A stretch of DNA of 64,000 nt, from NCBI RefSeq assembly GCF_014651835.1, contig NZ_BMXQ01000001.1:1-64000 (forward strand), in the 5' to 3' direction. Shown here piece by piece: positions 35,995 to 45,003 of the stretch; the first letter of the stretch is position 1; each line of letters opens with the position of its first letter. This DNA comes from Pigmentiphaga litoralis. GTDB taxonomy: Bacteria; Pseudomonadota; Gammaproteobacteria; Burkholderiales; Burkholderiaceae_B. Below the pieces are notes generated by a model. The model was not told the DNA's origin. It was given only the letters and a program-made list of their open reading frames with translations, and searched no databases. A program made the translations under genes and the position numbers.

Positions 35995-36035
35995 CGCGTC
36001 TGTCTGACAGACGCGCTTTATCAACCCGGTGATAA
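35995..36035. promoter_or_regulatory. Two adjacent palindromes upstream of the orphan gene
   Basis: CGCGTCTGTC-T-GACAGACGCG (35995-36015) is a perfect 21-base palindrome. Two bases on, TTATCA-ACCCGG-TGATAA (36018-36035) is a perfect six-base-arm dyad. Neither has a T-run, so DNA-binding sites are more likely than terminators. Nothing else is visible in 35931-36217. Confidence 0.55.
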
Positions 36036-36217
36036 GGCGGCCTTACAGCTTAGAAGATCACCCTGTCGGGCACTTTGCCCAACGTCTCAAATTGTGTGCC
36101 CAGTGTCTCAACATCACACTTTTTTCAGGTACTCGTCAGTGTGCCTGGGTTCGGTGAGCGCTACACGAACCATCTGTTGCGGCGTTGTCGGGCGTGCACG
36201 CGCGGTCAGTGCGCGTC

Positions 36218-36724
36218 CTACGCGCGGTCGAGCCAGGCACTCACCTGGTCGGTGAGCGTGGCGACAGGAAGCATGGCGTCTACCGTCAGCACACCGTCTT
36301 CGAGGGCAGGCGATTCGAGCGTGGCGAACTGGCTGGCGACCAGGGCAGGAGCAAAGAAATGACCATGCCGATGGGTGACGCGGGCCAGGGAGTCGTCCTG
36401 GCTCAAGGACAAAAACACGAAGCGCAGGCCCGGGCAGGCGCTGCGCAATTGTTCGCGATAGGCGCGGCGCAGCGCCGAGCAGGGCAGGAACAGCCGCCGG
36501 CCACTGGCGCAGGCTTCGGCCAGCAGGGTGGCCAGGCGCTGCAGCCATTCGGCGCGGTCGCTGTCGGTGAGCGGTTCGCCGGCGCGCATCTTGGCAATGC
36601 TGGCGTCGGAATGGAAATCGTCGCCATCGACGAAGTCCCAGCCCAAGGCGTCGGCGCACGCCTTGCCCACGGTGGACTTGCCGCAGCCCGACACGCCCAT
36701 GACCACCACGGCCGTGCCGCTCAT
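36218..36724 (-). CDS. gntK: Gluconokinase
   Basis: 168 residues, the bacterial GntK length. The P-loop GVSGCGKST (10-18) sits behind a hydrophobic strand, followed by the family-typical DFVDGDDFHSDASIAKMRAGEPLTDSDRAEWL, PCSALRRAYREQLR and the THRHGHFFAPALVASQFATLE substrate loop. It phosphorylates gluconate to 6-phosphogluconate. Its start overlaps the upstream Lon-domain gene by four bases (ATGA), so the two are translationally coupled. No gluconate permease or Entner-Doudoroff gene is in the window. Confidence 0.92.
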   Translation of the reverse strand: MSGTAVVVMGVSGCGKSTVGKACADALGWDFVDGDDFHSDASIAKMRAGEPLTDSDRAEWLQRLATLLAEACASGRRLFLPCSALRRAYREQLRSACPGLRFVFLSLSQDDSLARVTHRHGHFFAPALVASQFATLESPALEDGVLTVDAMLPVATLTDQVSAWLDRA

Positions 36725-37335
36725 GACAACAGACCGCGCTCGTTCATGAAGGCCTGCACGTTCTGCAGCCGGATGAGTGGGTCGGCTTCGAGCAGCAGCG
36801 CCTGGCTTTCGGGCACCGGCAGCGGCAAAAGTTCGCACCAGCGGTTCGCGACCCAGCCGGCTTCGTCCAGCCGGTAGGGGGCGCCAATAGGCATCTGGCT
36901 GACCGGCACGCCGCGGTGCTGCATGTCGGCGATCAGCTTGCCCAGCGCATTGACCGTGGGCATCAGCGAACCGGGAATGGTGGTGACGATTTCTTCGGGC
37001 TCGATCAGTTCGGCCTCGCCCATCCACAGGCCGAACTTGCCTTGCTCGGTCGACGTGAGCCGGAAGCGCTGGGTGCCCGAGCACCGCAGCTGCATCAGGC
37101 CGGCCATGGGCGCGGCCCATTCGTCGATGCGCGCCAGCGTGCCGGCAGCCGCCAGCACTTCGCCGCTTTCGGGGGTGCGCACTTCGCGGCCGCTCAGCAG
37201 CGGCACGACGCCAAACGGGGTTTCGTTGGCAATGCTTTTCTTGATCATGTCGAGATAGCGCACCTCGAAGATCTGCAGGTGCATCACCCCGTCGGGGAAC
37301 AACGGGTTGCCTAGGGGAAAGAGGGGAATGTGCAT
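36721..37335 (-). CDS. Lon N-terminal-domain protein (LonN/PUA-like)
   Basis: 204 residues. It is a stand-alone Lon substrate-binding domain, without the AAA or protease parts of Lon. The start IPLFPLGNPLFPDGVMHLQIFEVRYLDMI is diagnostic, followed by FGVVPLLSGREV and the IDEWAAPMAGLMQLRCSGTQRFRL strand set, then a helical C-terminus. Such proteins occur widely in proteobacteria; a role in recognising substrates or RNA is proposed but unproven. The ATG at 37335 begins the conserved sequence. It overlaps gntK by four bases downstream, a pairing with no obvious functional logic. Confidence 0.88.
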   Translation of the reverse strand: MHIPLFPLGNPLFPDGVMHLQIFEVRYLDMIKKSIANETPFGVVPLLSGREVRTPESGEVLAAAGTLARIDEWAAPMAGLMQLRCSGTQRFRLTSTEQGKFGLWMGEAELIEPEEIVTTIPGSLMPTVNALGKLIADMQHRGVPVSQMPIGAPYRLDEAGWVANRWCELLPLPVPESQALLLEADPLIRLQNVQAFMNERGLLS

Positions 37336-37467
37336 GAGACGTCTCGTCAAAACCTGTTCGGTCTGGGCTGACAGCTACTGTAGACCATGGGCCGGGCGAT
37401 GCGCCCGATGGGACATAACTCGTAGCAGCAAAGTGAGGCCCGGCCACGCCTCAAGCCCCGGGCAGCG

Positions 37468-38901
37468 TCACCGCTGCATCGCTCGCGCCAGCACGTCCAT
37501 GACACGCGGGTCGCCGGCCTGCGCCGCGTTGAATCGCAAAAAGCCCCCGGCGCACAGCGACAGGCTGAACGCATTGCCCGGCGCCAGCACGACGCCGTCG
37601 GCCAGGCAGGCCCGGGCCAACGCCGCGGCGTCGTTGCCATCGGGCAGGGCGCACCACAGGAACATGCCGGCTTGTGGCACCAGCCACGGCGTGATGCCGA
37701 TCGCTCCCAGCCGCAAGAGGGTCGTGCTGCGCGCCTGCGCCAGGCGGCGGCGCACCGCTTCCATGTGCTTGCGGTAGCCGCTGTCGGTCAGCGCGGTGTA
37801 CAGGATGCCGGCCGCCAGCCGCCCGCCGCCGAAGCTGGTCGCCAGTTTCAGGTCGGCCAGGCTTTCGATCCAGTCGGCGCGGGCCGCGATGTAGCCGCAG
37901 CGCAAGGCCGCTGAAATCGTCTTGGAAAAGCTGCCGATCTGGATCACGCGCGCCAGCCCGTCGTAGGCCGCCAGCCGCGGAGCGGCGGTCTCCTCGAAGT
38001 CGGCAAAGATGTCGTCTTCCACGATGACAAGATCGGACGCCTCCGCCAGCTTGAGCAGCCGATGCGCCGTGACCGGCGACAGGGTCGCGCCGGTCGGGTT
38101 GTGGATGCCGGCATTGGTGATATAGAGCCGCGGCGCGTGCGCCTGCAGCGCGGCGGCGAACGCGTCCAGATCCGGGCCGGTCGGCGTGTAGGGCACACCC
38201 ACCGCCGTGACGCGATGCGCCTTCAACAGCGCGTGGAAGTTGAAATAACACGGGTCGTCCACCAGCACCGTGTCGCCAGGCTGCAGCAGGAAGCGGCAGA
38301 TCAGATCGACCGCCTGCGTGCCCGATTCGGCCAGCATGACCTGGCTGGCCGGCACGTCGATGCCTTGTTGCGCCAGCCGTCGGGCCAGCAGTTGCCGCAG
38401 CGCCAGATGGCCGAGCGGGGTGGCGTAGTCGGCCAGCGACGACACATCGGCGCGGGCGGCCGCCCGCAAGGCCTTGCGCATGCCCGCTTCGTACATCCAC
38501 GACGCGGGGAGCCAGCCGCAGCCCGGTTTCAGCACGGCCGGATCGGCTTCGAGCGACTGCCGCGACACCCATAGCGGATCGACGTCACGATCGCGCGGCG
38601 GGCCCAGTTGCGCCAGGGCAAGCGGTGCAATCGGGCCGGCGACGTAGAAGCCCGAGCCCGGTCGGGACGTGATGCTGCCTTCGGCCACCAGACGGTCGTA
38701 GGCTTCGACCACGGTGGATACCGACACCGCCATGGCCTTGGCCTGCGCCCTGACCGAGGGCAGCCGGCTGCCAGGCAGGCAGGCGCGCGAAGCGATCCGG
38801 GCGCGGATGGCGGCCATGACCGTGTCGATGCGGGTGGGGGGAGGGGCGTTGAGCATGGGCAGACGAGCAGCGGGGGTTGCGGAATGATCGAGCGACTGCA
38901 T
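37468..38901 (-). CDS. MocR-type (GntR-aminotransferase fusion) regulator
   Basis: 477 residues. A GntR winged helix (about 22-90: RIDTVMAAIRARIASRACLPGSRLPSVRAQAKAMAVSVSTVVEAYDRLVAEG) is fused to an aminotransferase-fold domain. The PLP lysine lies in GSFSKTIS (about Lys327), with NPTGATLS and VEDDIFADF supporting cofactor binding. MocR proteins are PLP-sensing regulators and usually control a divergent gene. Here that gene is an EamA exporter, with two dyads in the shared gap. Both possible ATGs (MQSLDHS, or MLNAPP 15 codons later) lack a clear ribosome site. Confidence 0.88.
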   Translation of the reverse strand: MQSLDHSATPAARLPMLNAPPPTRIDTVMAAIRARIASRACLPGSRLPSVRAQAKAMAVSVSTVVEAYDRLVAEGSITSRPGSGFYVAGPIAPLALAQLGPPRDRDVDPLWVSRQSLEADPAVLKPGCGWLPASWMYEAGMRKALRAAARADVSSLADYATPLGHLALRQLLARRLAQQGIDVPASQVMLAESGTQAVDLICRFLLQPGDTVLVDDPCYFNFHALLKAHRVTAVGVPYTPTGPDLDAFAAALQAHAPRLYITNAGIHNPTGATLSPVTAHRLLKLAEASDLVIVEDDIFADFEETAAPRLAAYDGLARVIQIGSFSKTISAALRCGYIAARADWIESLADLKLATSFGGGRLAAGILYTALTDSGYRKHMEAVRRRLAQARSTTLLRLGAIGITPWLVPQAGMFLWCALPDGNDAAALARACLADGVVLAPGNAFSLSLCAGGFLRFNAAQAGDPRVMDVLARAMQR

Positions 38902-38958
38902 GAGGCAGTACTGACCGATGCGTAATGCGAGACGAGGGTCTGACCGTCGCAGAGCGGA

Positions 38959-39003
38959 CCGTATACGTGATACGGCCAGTACAGTTTCGAGATATTGTAC
39001 TGG
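38959..39003. promoter_or_regulatory. Two abutting dyads in the MocR/EamA divergent promoter
   Basis: CCGTAT-ACGTG-ATACGG (38959-38975) is followed without a gap by CCAGTACA-12 bases-TGTACTGG (38976-39003). Both pairs of arms are perfect. They lie between the divergent starts (38901 and 39068) and are the best candidates for MocR binding. Confidence 0.55.
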
Positions 39004-39067
39004 AGTGTGCCTGGAAATAGCCCTGTCGCAATGCTCTACTGCTTCCATCGACAACACGGAGCAGGCG

Positions 39068-39946
39068 ATGGACAGAGCAACCGGCGCATGGGTGAACGGC
39101 TTGATCGGCGTGGTTATTTTTGCGGGGTCTTTGCCAGCCACCCGCGTGGCCGTTGCGGCTTTCGATCCCCTGTTCCTGACCAGCGCCCGCGCCACGATTG
39201 CGGCCGCCCTTGGCGGGTTGCTGTTGCTCGTGCTGCAGCAGCGCCGACCAACGCGCAACCACCTGGCGCCGCTTGCCATCGTGGCCCTGGGTTGCGTGCT
39301 GGGCTTTCCGTTGCTGACCGCGCTGGCGCTCCAGCACGTGTCGTCGGCGCATTCCATCGTCTTCATCGGCCTGCTGCCGATCTGCACCGCGCTGTTCGGC
39401 GTGCTCCGGGGCGGCGAGCGGCCCCGCGCGGCGTTCTGGGCATTTTCGCTGGCGGGCAGCGCCTGCGTGGTCGGCTTTGCGGCATCGGGCGCCATGCCGG
39501 CAACTTCCGGCGGCAACGTGATTCAAGGAGACCTGCTGATGCTGGCCGCCATCATCGTGTGCGGCATGGGTTATGCCGAAGGCGCCCGCCTGTCCCGCCG
39601 GTTGGGCGGCTGGCAGGTGATCAGCTGGGCGCTGGTGCTGTCCTTGCCGGTCATGCTGCCGATGGCGTTATGGACGTTGCCGTCCACGTTCGATCATGTG
39701 ACGGCGCCGGCCTGGTGGGGTTTTGCCTATGTGTCGGTCTTCAGCATGCTGATCGGTTTCATCTTCTGGTACCGCGGGCTGGCCGTGGGCGGTATTGCCG
39801 GGGTCGGGCAACTGCAGCTGCTGCAGCCCTTCTTCGGCCTGGCGCTTGCTGCCTTGCTGCTGCATGAAACCGTCAGCGCCATGATGATGATCGTGACGCT
39901 GTGCGCCGTGGGGTGCGTGGCGGGCGCAAAGAAGTTTGCGGCATGA
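39068..39946 (+). CDS. EamA/DMT-family exporter
   Basis: 292 residues with ten hydrophobic helices in two homologous five-helix halves, the EamA layout. ATRVAVAAFDPLFLTSARATIAA and the second-half GFAYVSVFSMLIGFIFWYRGLAVGGIAGVGQLQLLQPFFGLALAALLLHE are typical. Family members export amino acids or related metabolites; the PLP-linked MocR neighbour suggests an amino compound. GGAG lies six bases before the ATG at 39068. A frame open 150 bases further upstream runs through the operator dyads and is unlikely to be translated. Confidence 0.88.
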   Translation: MDRATGAWVNGLIGVVIFAGSLPATRVAVAAFDPLFLTSARATIAAALGGLLLLVLQQRRPTRNHLAPLAIVALGCVLGFPLLTALALQHVSSAHSIVFIGLLPICTALFGVLRGGERPRAAFWAFSLAGSACVVGFAASGAMPATSGGNVIQGDLLMLAAIIVCGMGYAEGARLSRRLGGWQVISWALVLSLPVMLPMALWTLPSTFDHVTAPAWWGFAYVSVFSMLIGFIFWYRGLAVGGIAGVGQLQLLQPFFGLALAALLLHETVSAMMMIVTLCAVGCVAGAKKFAA

Positions 39947-39979
39947 AAAAAGCCTTCCCGGCGCGAGCCCGGAAGGCTT
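39946..39979 (-). terminator. Terminator of the catalase gene
   Basis: On the minus strand AAGCCTTCC-loop-GGAAGGCTT is followed by TTTT. It lies about 155 bases downstream of the catalase stop, beyond the 15-bp repeat array, so the array is transcribed. It touches the stop codon of the convergent exporter gene. Confidence 0.85.
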
Positions 39980-40031
39980 GAGGAACATGGCGATCCCCGT
40001 CAATTCCGACCGCCAGGTCGTTGATCAAGGC

Positions 40032-40136
40032 AACGTTGAGGAACACAACGTTGACCACTGCAACGTTGACCACTGCAACGTTGACATCCGCAACGTTGAC
40101 ATCCACAACGTCGGCGGCATCGACGTTGACGACATC
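40032..40136. repeat. 15-bp tandem repeat (minisatellite) beside the catalase stop
   Basis: Seven units with a 15-base period start at 40032, 40047, 40062, 40077, 40092, 40107 and 40122. The core is AACGTTGACCACTGC: units 2 and 3 are identical, units 4 and 5 differ slightly, and units 6 and 7 are degraded. The array runs up to the catalase stop codon (40135-40137). AACGTT in each unit is itself palindromic. Confidence 0.85.
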
Positions 40137-41571
40137 AACGATCGATGCCGAGCCCTTGTGCCACCCCTGCGCCATAGGCCGGGTCCGCCTTGGTGAAGTG
40201 CGCGATCTGGCGGATCTGGATTTCGCGCGGCACGGTCTGCATGTCGCCAACGATATTCGAGATCAGTTGCGCCTTCTGCTCCGGACTCATCAGGCGATAC
40301 AGATCCCCCGCCTGCGTGTAATCGTCGTTGCCCACGCGGTGGTTGTACCGGTCGGCCGGGCCATCCAGCGCCAGGGGCGCTTCACGGTAGGCCGGGTCTT
40401 CCTTGGGCGCATCGGCGTAGCTGTTCGGCTCGTAATTCGGCGCGCGGCCGCTGTTGCCGTCAAAGCGCATGGCGCCGTCGCGCTGATAGTTGCGAACCTC
40501 AACCTTGGACCGGTTGGCCGGCAGCGCCTGGTAATTGGTGCCGACGCGATACAGGTGGGCATCGTGATAGGCGAACAAGCGGGCCTGCAGCATCTTGTCG
40601 GGGCTGAAACCGATGCCGCGCACGATCGACGACGGCGAAAACGCGGCCTGCTCGATCTCGGCAAAGTAGTTTTCGGGGTTGCGGTTCAGCGTCACGATGC
40701 CTACTTCGATCAGCGGGAAATCGGCATGCGGCCACACCTTGGTCAGGTCGAACGGATCGAAGGGGGTGCTCATGGCTTGCGCTTCCGTCATCACCTGGAT
40801 GTTGACGCTCCAGCGCGGGAAGTTGCCGGCTTCGATCGATTCGAACAGATCGCGCTGCGCGTAGTCCGGGTCCGTCCCGGCCAGGCGGGTGGCTTCGGCC
40901 GGGTCCAGGTTCTTGATGCCTTGCAGCGTCAGGAAGTGGAACTTGCACCATACGCGCTGGCCTTCGGCATTGATCAGGCTGAAGGTGTGGCTGCCGAAAC
41001 CGTGCATGTGGCGATAGCCGTCTGGCGTGCCGCGGTCCGAAAACAGGATGGTGACCTGGTGCAGCGATTCCGGCGACAAGGACCAGAAGTCCCACTTCAT
41101 GGTGGGGCTTTTCAGGTTGGTCAGCGGATCGCGCTTTTGCGTGTGGATGAAGTCCGGGAACTTGATGCCGTCACGGATAAAGAATACGGGGGTGTTGTTG
41201 CCAACCAGATCCCAGTTGCCTTCCTCGGTATAAAACTTCATGGCAAAGCCGCGCGGGTCGCGATCGGTGTCGGCCGACCCCTTCTCGCCGCCAACGGTCG
41301 AAAAGCGGAACAGCACGTCGGTCTTCTTGCCGATGCCGGACAGCACATCGGCACAGGTGTACTGGCTGATGTCCTTGGTCACCTCGAATACGCCGTAGGC
41401 GCCCGACCCCTTGGCGTGCACGACGCGCTCGGGAATGCGTTCACGGTTGAAGTGCTGCAGCTTTTCAAGCAGGTGGAAGTCTTCGAGCAGCACAGGACCG
41501 CGGGCGCCGGCAGTGCGGGAATTCTGGTTGTCGGCGACGGGGGCGCCGGTGGCGGTGGTGAGCTTGGTCAT
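40135..41571 (-). CDS. katA: Monofunctional haem catalase
   Basis: 478 residues, the small-subunit clade 3 size. The distal histidine is His52 in [12 protein letters not shown], Asn125 lies in [13 protein letters not shown], and the proximal haem tyrosine is in [17 protein letters not shown] (about 335). It turns hydrogen peroxide into water and oxygen in the cytoplasm. GGAG lies nine bases before the ATG. The C-terminus (AQGLGIDR) is normal in length, so the repeat array following the stop is not an extension of the protein. Upstream, ATAG-type half sites hint at OxyR control, but the spacing is not canonical. Confidence 0.95.
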   Translation of the reverse strand: MTKLTTATGAPVADNQNSRTAGARGPVLLEDFHLLEKLQHFNRERIPERVVHAKGSGAYGVFEVTKDISQYTCADVLSGIGKKTDVLFRFSTVGGEKGSADTDRDPRGFAMKFYTEEGNWDLVGNNTPVFFIRDGIKFPDFIHTQKRDPLTNLKSPTMKWDFWSLSPESLHQVTILFSDRGTPDGYRHMHGFGSHTFSLINAEGQRVWCKFHFLTLQGIKNLDPAEATRLAGTDPDYAQRDLFESIEAGNFPRWSVNIQVMTEAQAMSTPFDPFDLTKVWPHADFPLIEVGIVTLNRNPENYFAEIEQAAFSPSSIVRGIGFSPDKMLQARLFAYHDAHLYRVGTNYQALPANRSKVEVRNYQRDGAMRFDGNSGRAPNYEPNSYADAPKEDPAYREAPLALDGPADRYNHRVGNDDYTQAGDLYRLMSPEQKAQLISNIVGDMQTVPREIQIRQIAHFTKADPAYGAGVAQGLGIDR

Positions 41572-41942
41572 TCTCGGATTCTCCTGGGAAACTGGGTGCA
41601 GCCTGCGATGCGGCCATGCCGCTGCGCAGTGCTGTCAGGGCTCAACAATATCGATGCCGGGCACGACCGTAAAATGAATAGTTCCGATGACAGTGATAGC
41701 GTCGACTTATCAGCATAGATTGTTGCATAGCATGTCGCTACAGCGCGACACTAGCGCCGGTTACAGTGTTGATCGTGGCGTGAACCCTGCACGGCCGTCG
41801 CGGTCCGATACCATGGGCGTGCCATCGCGGCGGCGCTTCGATCGGCCACAAGACGTGTCCGCCCGTGCCGCTGCTGCGGCCTGCGGCCCGCCGTCGTGGG
41901 TTCTTCTTCCAGTCTGTGTTTCCTCCCGGGTTCGACCTGTCC
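41572..41942. other. Divergent gap between catalase and FtsX-type permease
   Basis: 371 bases with no convincing gene. ATAG-N7-TTAT (41696-41710) and ATAG-N7-CATA (41715-41729) resemble OxyR half sites 19 bases apart, where the consensus has 22. The remainder before the permease start is GC-rich with no clear promoter. Confidence 0.4.
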
Positions 41943-44474
41943 ATGACCACTGCCTCGCCTGCGCGCCGCTCGTCCTTTGCCGTCTTCCTTCAGGCGTGGC
42001 GCATGACCACGCGCGACTGGCGCGCCGGGGAACTCAAACTGCTTGGCCTGGCCTTGGTGATTGCGGTGGCATCGGTCACCAGCGTGGGCTTCCTGGCCGA
42101 CCGGATCCGGCTCGCGCTGGAACGCGACGCCGGTCAGTTGCTGGGCGCCGATCTGGTGATCAATGCCGATGCGCCGGTGTCGCCGGAATTGCGGGCGCGG
42201 GCGCAAGCCGAGGGGCTCACGGTGGCCGACACCCTGCAGTTCCCGTCCATGGCGAGCGCCGGGCGGGGCGACGCGCAGCGATCGCAGCTGGCGTCGCTCA
42301 AAGCCGTCGCGCCAGGCTATCCGCTGCGGGGGAACCTGCGTGTGGCGCAGGCGCCCGAGGGGCCGGACCAGGTCACCCGCGACGTGCCGCCTCCGGGCAA
42401 GGTCTGGGTGGACGGCCAGTTGCTTGCGCTGCTGGACGTGAAGATGGGCGATTCCATCGTGCTGGGCGACAAGTCCTTCCAGATCGACCGGGTGATCGTG
42501 GTCGAGCCCGACAAGGGCATGAACTTCATCAATGTGGCGCCCCGCGTCATGATCCGTACCGATGACGTTGCCGCGACCGGCCTCATCGCCTTTGGCAGCC
42601 GCGTCACCTACCGCACCCTGATCGCCGGCAATCCCGGCGACATTCGCGGTTTTTCCAACTGGCTGAACGACAACCTCGGCCGCGGACAGCGGGTCGATTC
42701 CATCGAATCGGGCCGTCCGGAAATGCGCCAGACCATCGACCGCGCGCAGCAGTTCCTGTCCCTGGTCGCACTGCTGGCGGCGCTGCTGGCCGCGGTAGCC
42801 GTGGCCCTGTCGGCCCGGCGATTCACGCTGCGTCACATCGAAAGCGTGGCCGTCATGCGTTGCCTGGGCGCGACCCAGTCGCACCTGACCCGGCTGTTTG
42901 CGGTCGAATTCTTCATTGTGGCCGTCATTGCAGCGGCCGTCGGCAGCGCGATCGGCTATGCCGCGCATGAAGGCCTGATATTCGCCTTGGGCGGGTTGAT
43001 CACGTCCGATCTTCCGCCTGCCTCGCCCTTGCCCGCCTTCCAGGGCTTTTTGGCGGGCGTGTGGCTCTTGCTCGGATTTGCCTTGCCACCGCTGGCCCAG
43101 TTGCGCCACGTGCCGCCGGTGCGTGTGCTGCGGCGCGATACCGGCGTGCCGCAGGCGCGGACCGCGCTGGGGTACGCGCTGGGCGCCCTGGGTTTCTGCC
43201 TGCTGCTGGTCTGGTTTGCGCGCGACCTGCGCCTGGGCCTCATGATCGCGGGGGGATTCCTTGGCGGCTTTGCGGTGTTTGCGGGCGTGGCGTGGTTTGG
43301 CGTGCGGCTGCTGGAACTCGTCCGGCACTGGCGCCATGGGTCCGTGGCGCTGCGCTTTGCCTTGGCGGGCGTGGTACGCCGCCGCGGCGCGACGGTGGCG
43401 CAGGTCTGCGCGCTGGCGATCGGCTTGATGGCCTTGTTGCTGTTGTCCATTACTCGTACCGATCTGGTGGAAGGGTGGCGGCGGTCCGCGCCGGCCGATG
43501 CGCCGAACCGGTTCGTGATCAACATCCAGCCGGAACAACGGGACCTGATCGCCCAGCGCCTGAAGGAAGCCGGCCTGCCGCAGGTCGAGCTCTACCCCAT
43601 GGTGCGCGGCCGCCTGATCGAGGTGAACGGCACGCCGATCGGCCCCGACCAGTTCGAAGACGAACGCGCCAAGCGACTGGTGGATCGTGAGTTCAACCTG
43701 TCGTACATGCGTGATCTGCCGGGCCACAACCGGGTCGAGGCGGGCCAGTGGCTGGCCCCTGGGCAGGCCGAAGTGTCCATGGAAACGGGGATCGCCAAGA
43801 CGCTGAACCTGAAGCTGGGTGACCAGCTCAAGTACGACATTGCCGGCAACGTCGTCGACGTGAAGGTGACCAGCCTGCGCGCGCTCGATTGGGATTCCAT
43901 GAAGGTCAACTTCTTTGCGATCATGTCGCCGCAGGTGCTCGAGCCCATGCCGCAAAGCTGGATCACGTCGATTCATCTGCCCGAGTCCAAGGTCGGCTTT
44001 ACCAACGCGCTGATCAAGGAATTTCCCAACCTGACGATTTTTGATACCGGCGCGATCCTGCGCCAGGTCCAGTCGGTGCTGGACCAGGTCATTGCCGCCG
44101 TGCAGTTCCTGTTCCTGTTCACCTTGGCCGCCGGCTGCCTGGTGCTCTATGCGGCCCTGGCCTCCACCCGAGACGAACGCGTGCGCGAGGCGGGCCTGCT
44201 CCGCGCACTGGGCGCGACACGGCGGCAGCTGTCCATGGCGCAGTGGCTGGAACTGTCGGCCATTGGTGCGCTGGCCGGATTGCTGGCGTCGGTCGGCGCC
44301 ACCGCGGTCGCCTGGGCCCTGGCGCGTTTCGTGTTCAACTTCGCGCTGTCGCCCAATGTGTGGGTGTGGTTTGCCGGGCTGGGCATCGGGATTGGCTGCG
44401 CGGTGATTGGCGGCTGGATGGGCTTGCGCGGCGTGCTGCGTCAGCCGCCGCTGGCCACCCTGCGCGAAGCCTGA
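41943..44474 (+). CDS. FtsX-family ABC permease (YbbP-like)
   Basis: 843 residues. One N-terminal helix (about 30-50) and a long periplasmic stretch lead to a first FtsX block (about 265-460, with FTLRHIESVAVMRCLGATQSHLTRLFAVEFF). A second periplasmic domain follows, and a second FtsX block (about 715-840, with STRDERVREAGLLRALGATRRQLSMAQWLEL). This double layout is that of YbbP and LolC/E-like MacB permeases, which work mechanically with a YbbA-type ATPase; the cargo is unknown. No ATPase gene is next to it, which is unusual. The ATG at 41943 begins MTTASPARR, but no strong ribosome site is visible. Confidence 0.87.
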   Translation: MTTASPARRSSFAVFLQAWRMTTRDWRAGELKLLGLALVIAVASVTSVGFLADRIRLALERDAGQLLGADLVINADAPVSPELRARAQAEGLTVADTLQFPSMASAGRGDAQRSQLASLKAVAPGYPLRGNLRVAQAPEGPDQVTRDVPPPGKVWVDGQLLALLDVKMGDSIVLGDKSFQIDRVIVVEPDKGMNFINVAPRVMIRTDDVAATGLIAFGSRVTYRTLIAGNPGDIRGFSNWLNDNLGRGQRVDSIESGRPEMRQTIDRAQQFLSLVALLAALLAAVAVALSARRFTLRHIESVAVMRCLGATQSHLTRLFAVEFFIVAVIAAAVGSAIGYAAHEGLIFALGGLITSDLPPASPLPAFQGFLAGVWLLLGFALPPLAQLRHVPPVRVLRRDTGVPQARTALGYALGALGFCLLLVWFARDLRLGLMIAGGFLGGFAVFAGVAWFGVRLLELVRHWRHGSVALRFALAGVVRRRGATVAQVCALAIGLMALLLLSITRTDLVEGWRRSAPADAPNRFVINIQPEQRDLIAQRLKEAGLPQVELYPMVRGRLIEVNGTPIGPDQFEDERAKRLVDREFNLSYMRDLPGHNRVEAGQWLAPGQAEVSMETGIAKTLNLKLGDQLKYDIAGNVVDVKVTSLRALDWDSMKVNFFAIMSPQVLEPMPQSWITSIHLPESKVGFTNALIKEFPNLTIFDTGAILRQVQSVLDQVIAAVQFLFLFTLAAGCLVLYAALASTRDERVREAGLLRALGATRRQLSMAQWLELSAIGALAGLLASVGATAVAWALARFVFNFALSPNVWVWFAGLGIGIGCAVIGGWMGLRGVLRQPPLATLREA

Positions 44475-44497
44475 ATAGCACGTTTGGACAAGACGAT

Positions 44498-44935
44498 ATG
44501 GAAGACACGACAAGCACCATTCCGGCGACGCAGCCGATGACCCCGACCGATCACACGCGCACGGTGTACGAGCTGATCGGCGGCGAAGCGCGCGTCAAGG
44601 AATTGGTGGACAGGTTCTACGACTTGATGGACCTCGACAACGATCTGCAGGAGTTGCGCGCCGCGCACGGTCCGTCGCTGGACAATGCCCGCAATCGCCT
44701 GTTCTGGTTCCTGTGCGGCTGGATGGGTGGCCCCGACCATTACGTCAGCCAGTTCGGCCATCCGCGCCTGCGCATGCGCCATATGCCGTTCGCCATTGGC
44801 AGCAAGGAACGCGATCAGTGGGTGCTGTGCATGGGCCGCGCGATGCAGGACGTCGGGGTCGAAGCGGGTCTGGCTGAACGGCTGCTGGCCTCGTTCTTCA
44901 ATACCGCTGACTGGATGCGCAACCGCAACACGTGA
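44498..44935 (+). CDS. Group II truncated haemoglobin
   Basis: 145 residues: a disordered 18-residue start, then the 2-on-2 globin fold. VYELIGGEARVKELVDRFYDLMDLDNDLQELR is the group II A-B helix region, the proximal histidine is His95 in RHMPFAIG, and Trp108 (QWVLCM) is the group II G8 tryptophan. Members bind oxygen, often acting in peroxide or NO chemistry or in electron transfer. It follows the permease by 23 bases on the same strand and may be co-transcribed. The nearby catalase makes an oxidative-stress role plausible, though this is inference. Confidence 0.93.
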   Translation: MEDTTSTIPATQPMTPTDHTRTVYELIGGEARVKELVDRFYDLMDLDNDLQELRAAHGPSLDNARNRLFWFLCGWMGGPDHYVSQFGHPRLRMRHMPFAIGSKERDQWVLCMGRAMQDVGVEAGLAERLLASFFNTADWMRNRNT

Positions 44936-45003
44936 CGGTGGATGTCGCCCCATGCCGCCCCCGGCGCGTCCTTTAGAATGCCGTCTTTCGAAGGGGCCTG
45001 GTT

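Noticed and set aside
35995-36015. The long palindrome as an intrinsic terminator
   Set aside because: No T-run on either side, a one-base centre that cannot form an RNA loop without opening pairs, and a position upstream of a gene rather than after one.
40032-40136. Possible CRISPR array
   Set aside because: Units are 15 bases, contiguous and without spacers, and no cas gene is near.
39873-40250. A frame translating the 15-bp array as VNVADVNVAV-like repeats
   Set aside because: No ribosome site, overlap with catalase and its terminator, and the repeat is open in several frames simply because its period is a multiple of three.
41751-44513. A 920-codon minus-strand frame opposite the FtsX-type permease
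   Set aside because: The permease has clear homology; the antisense product is Arg/Gln/His-rich nonsense.
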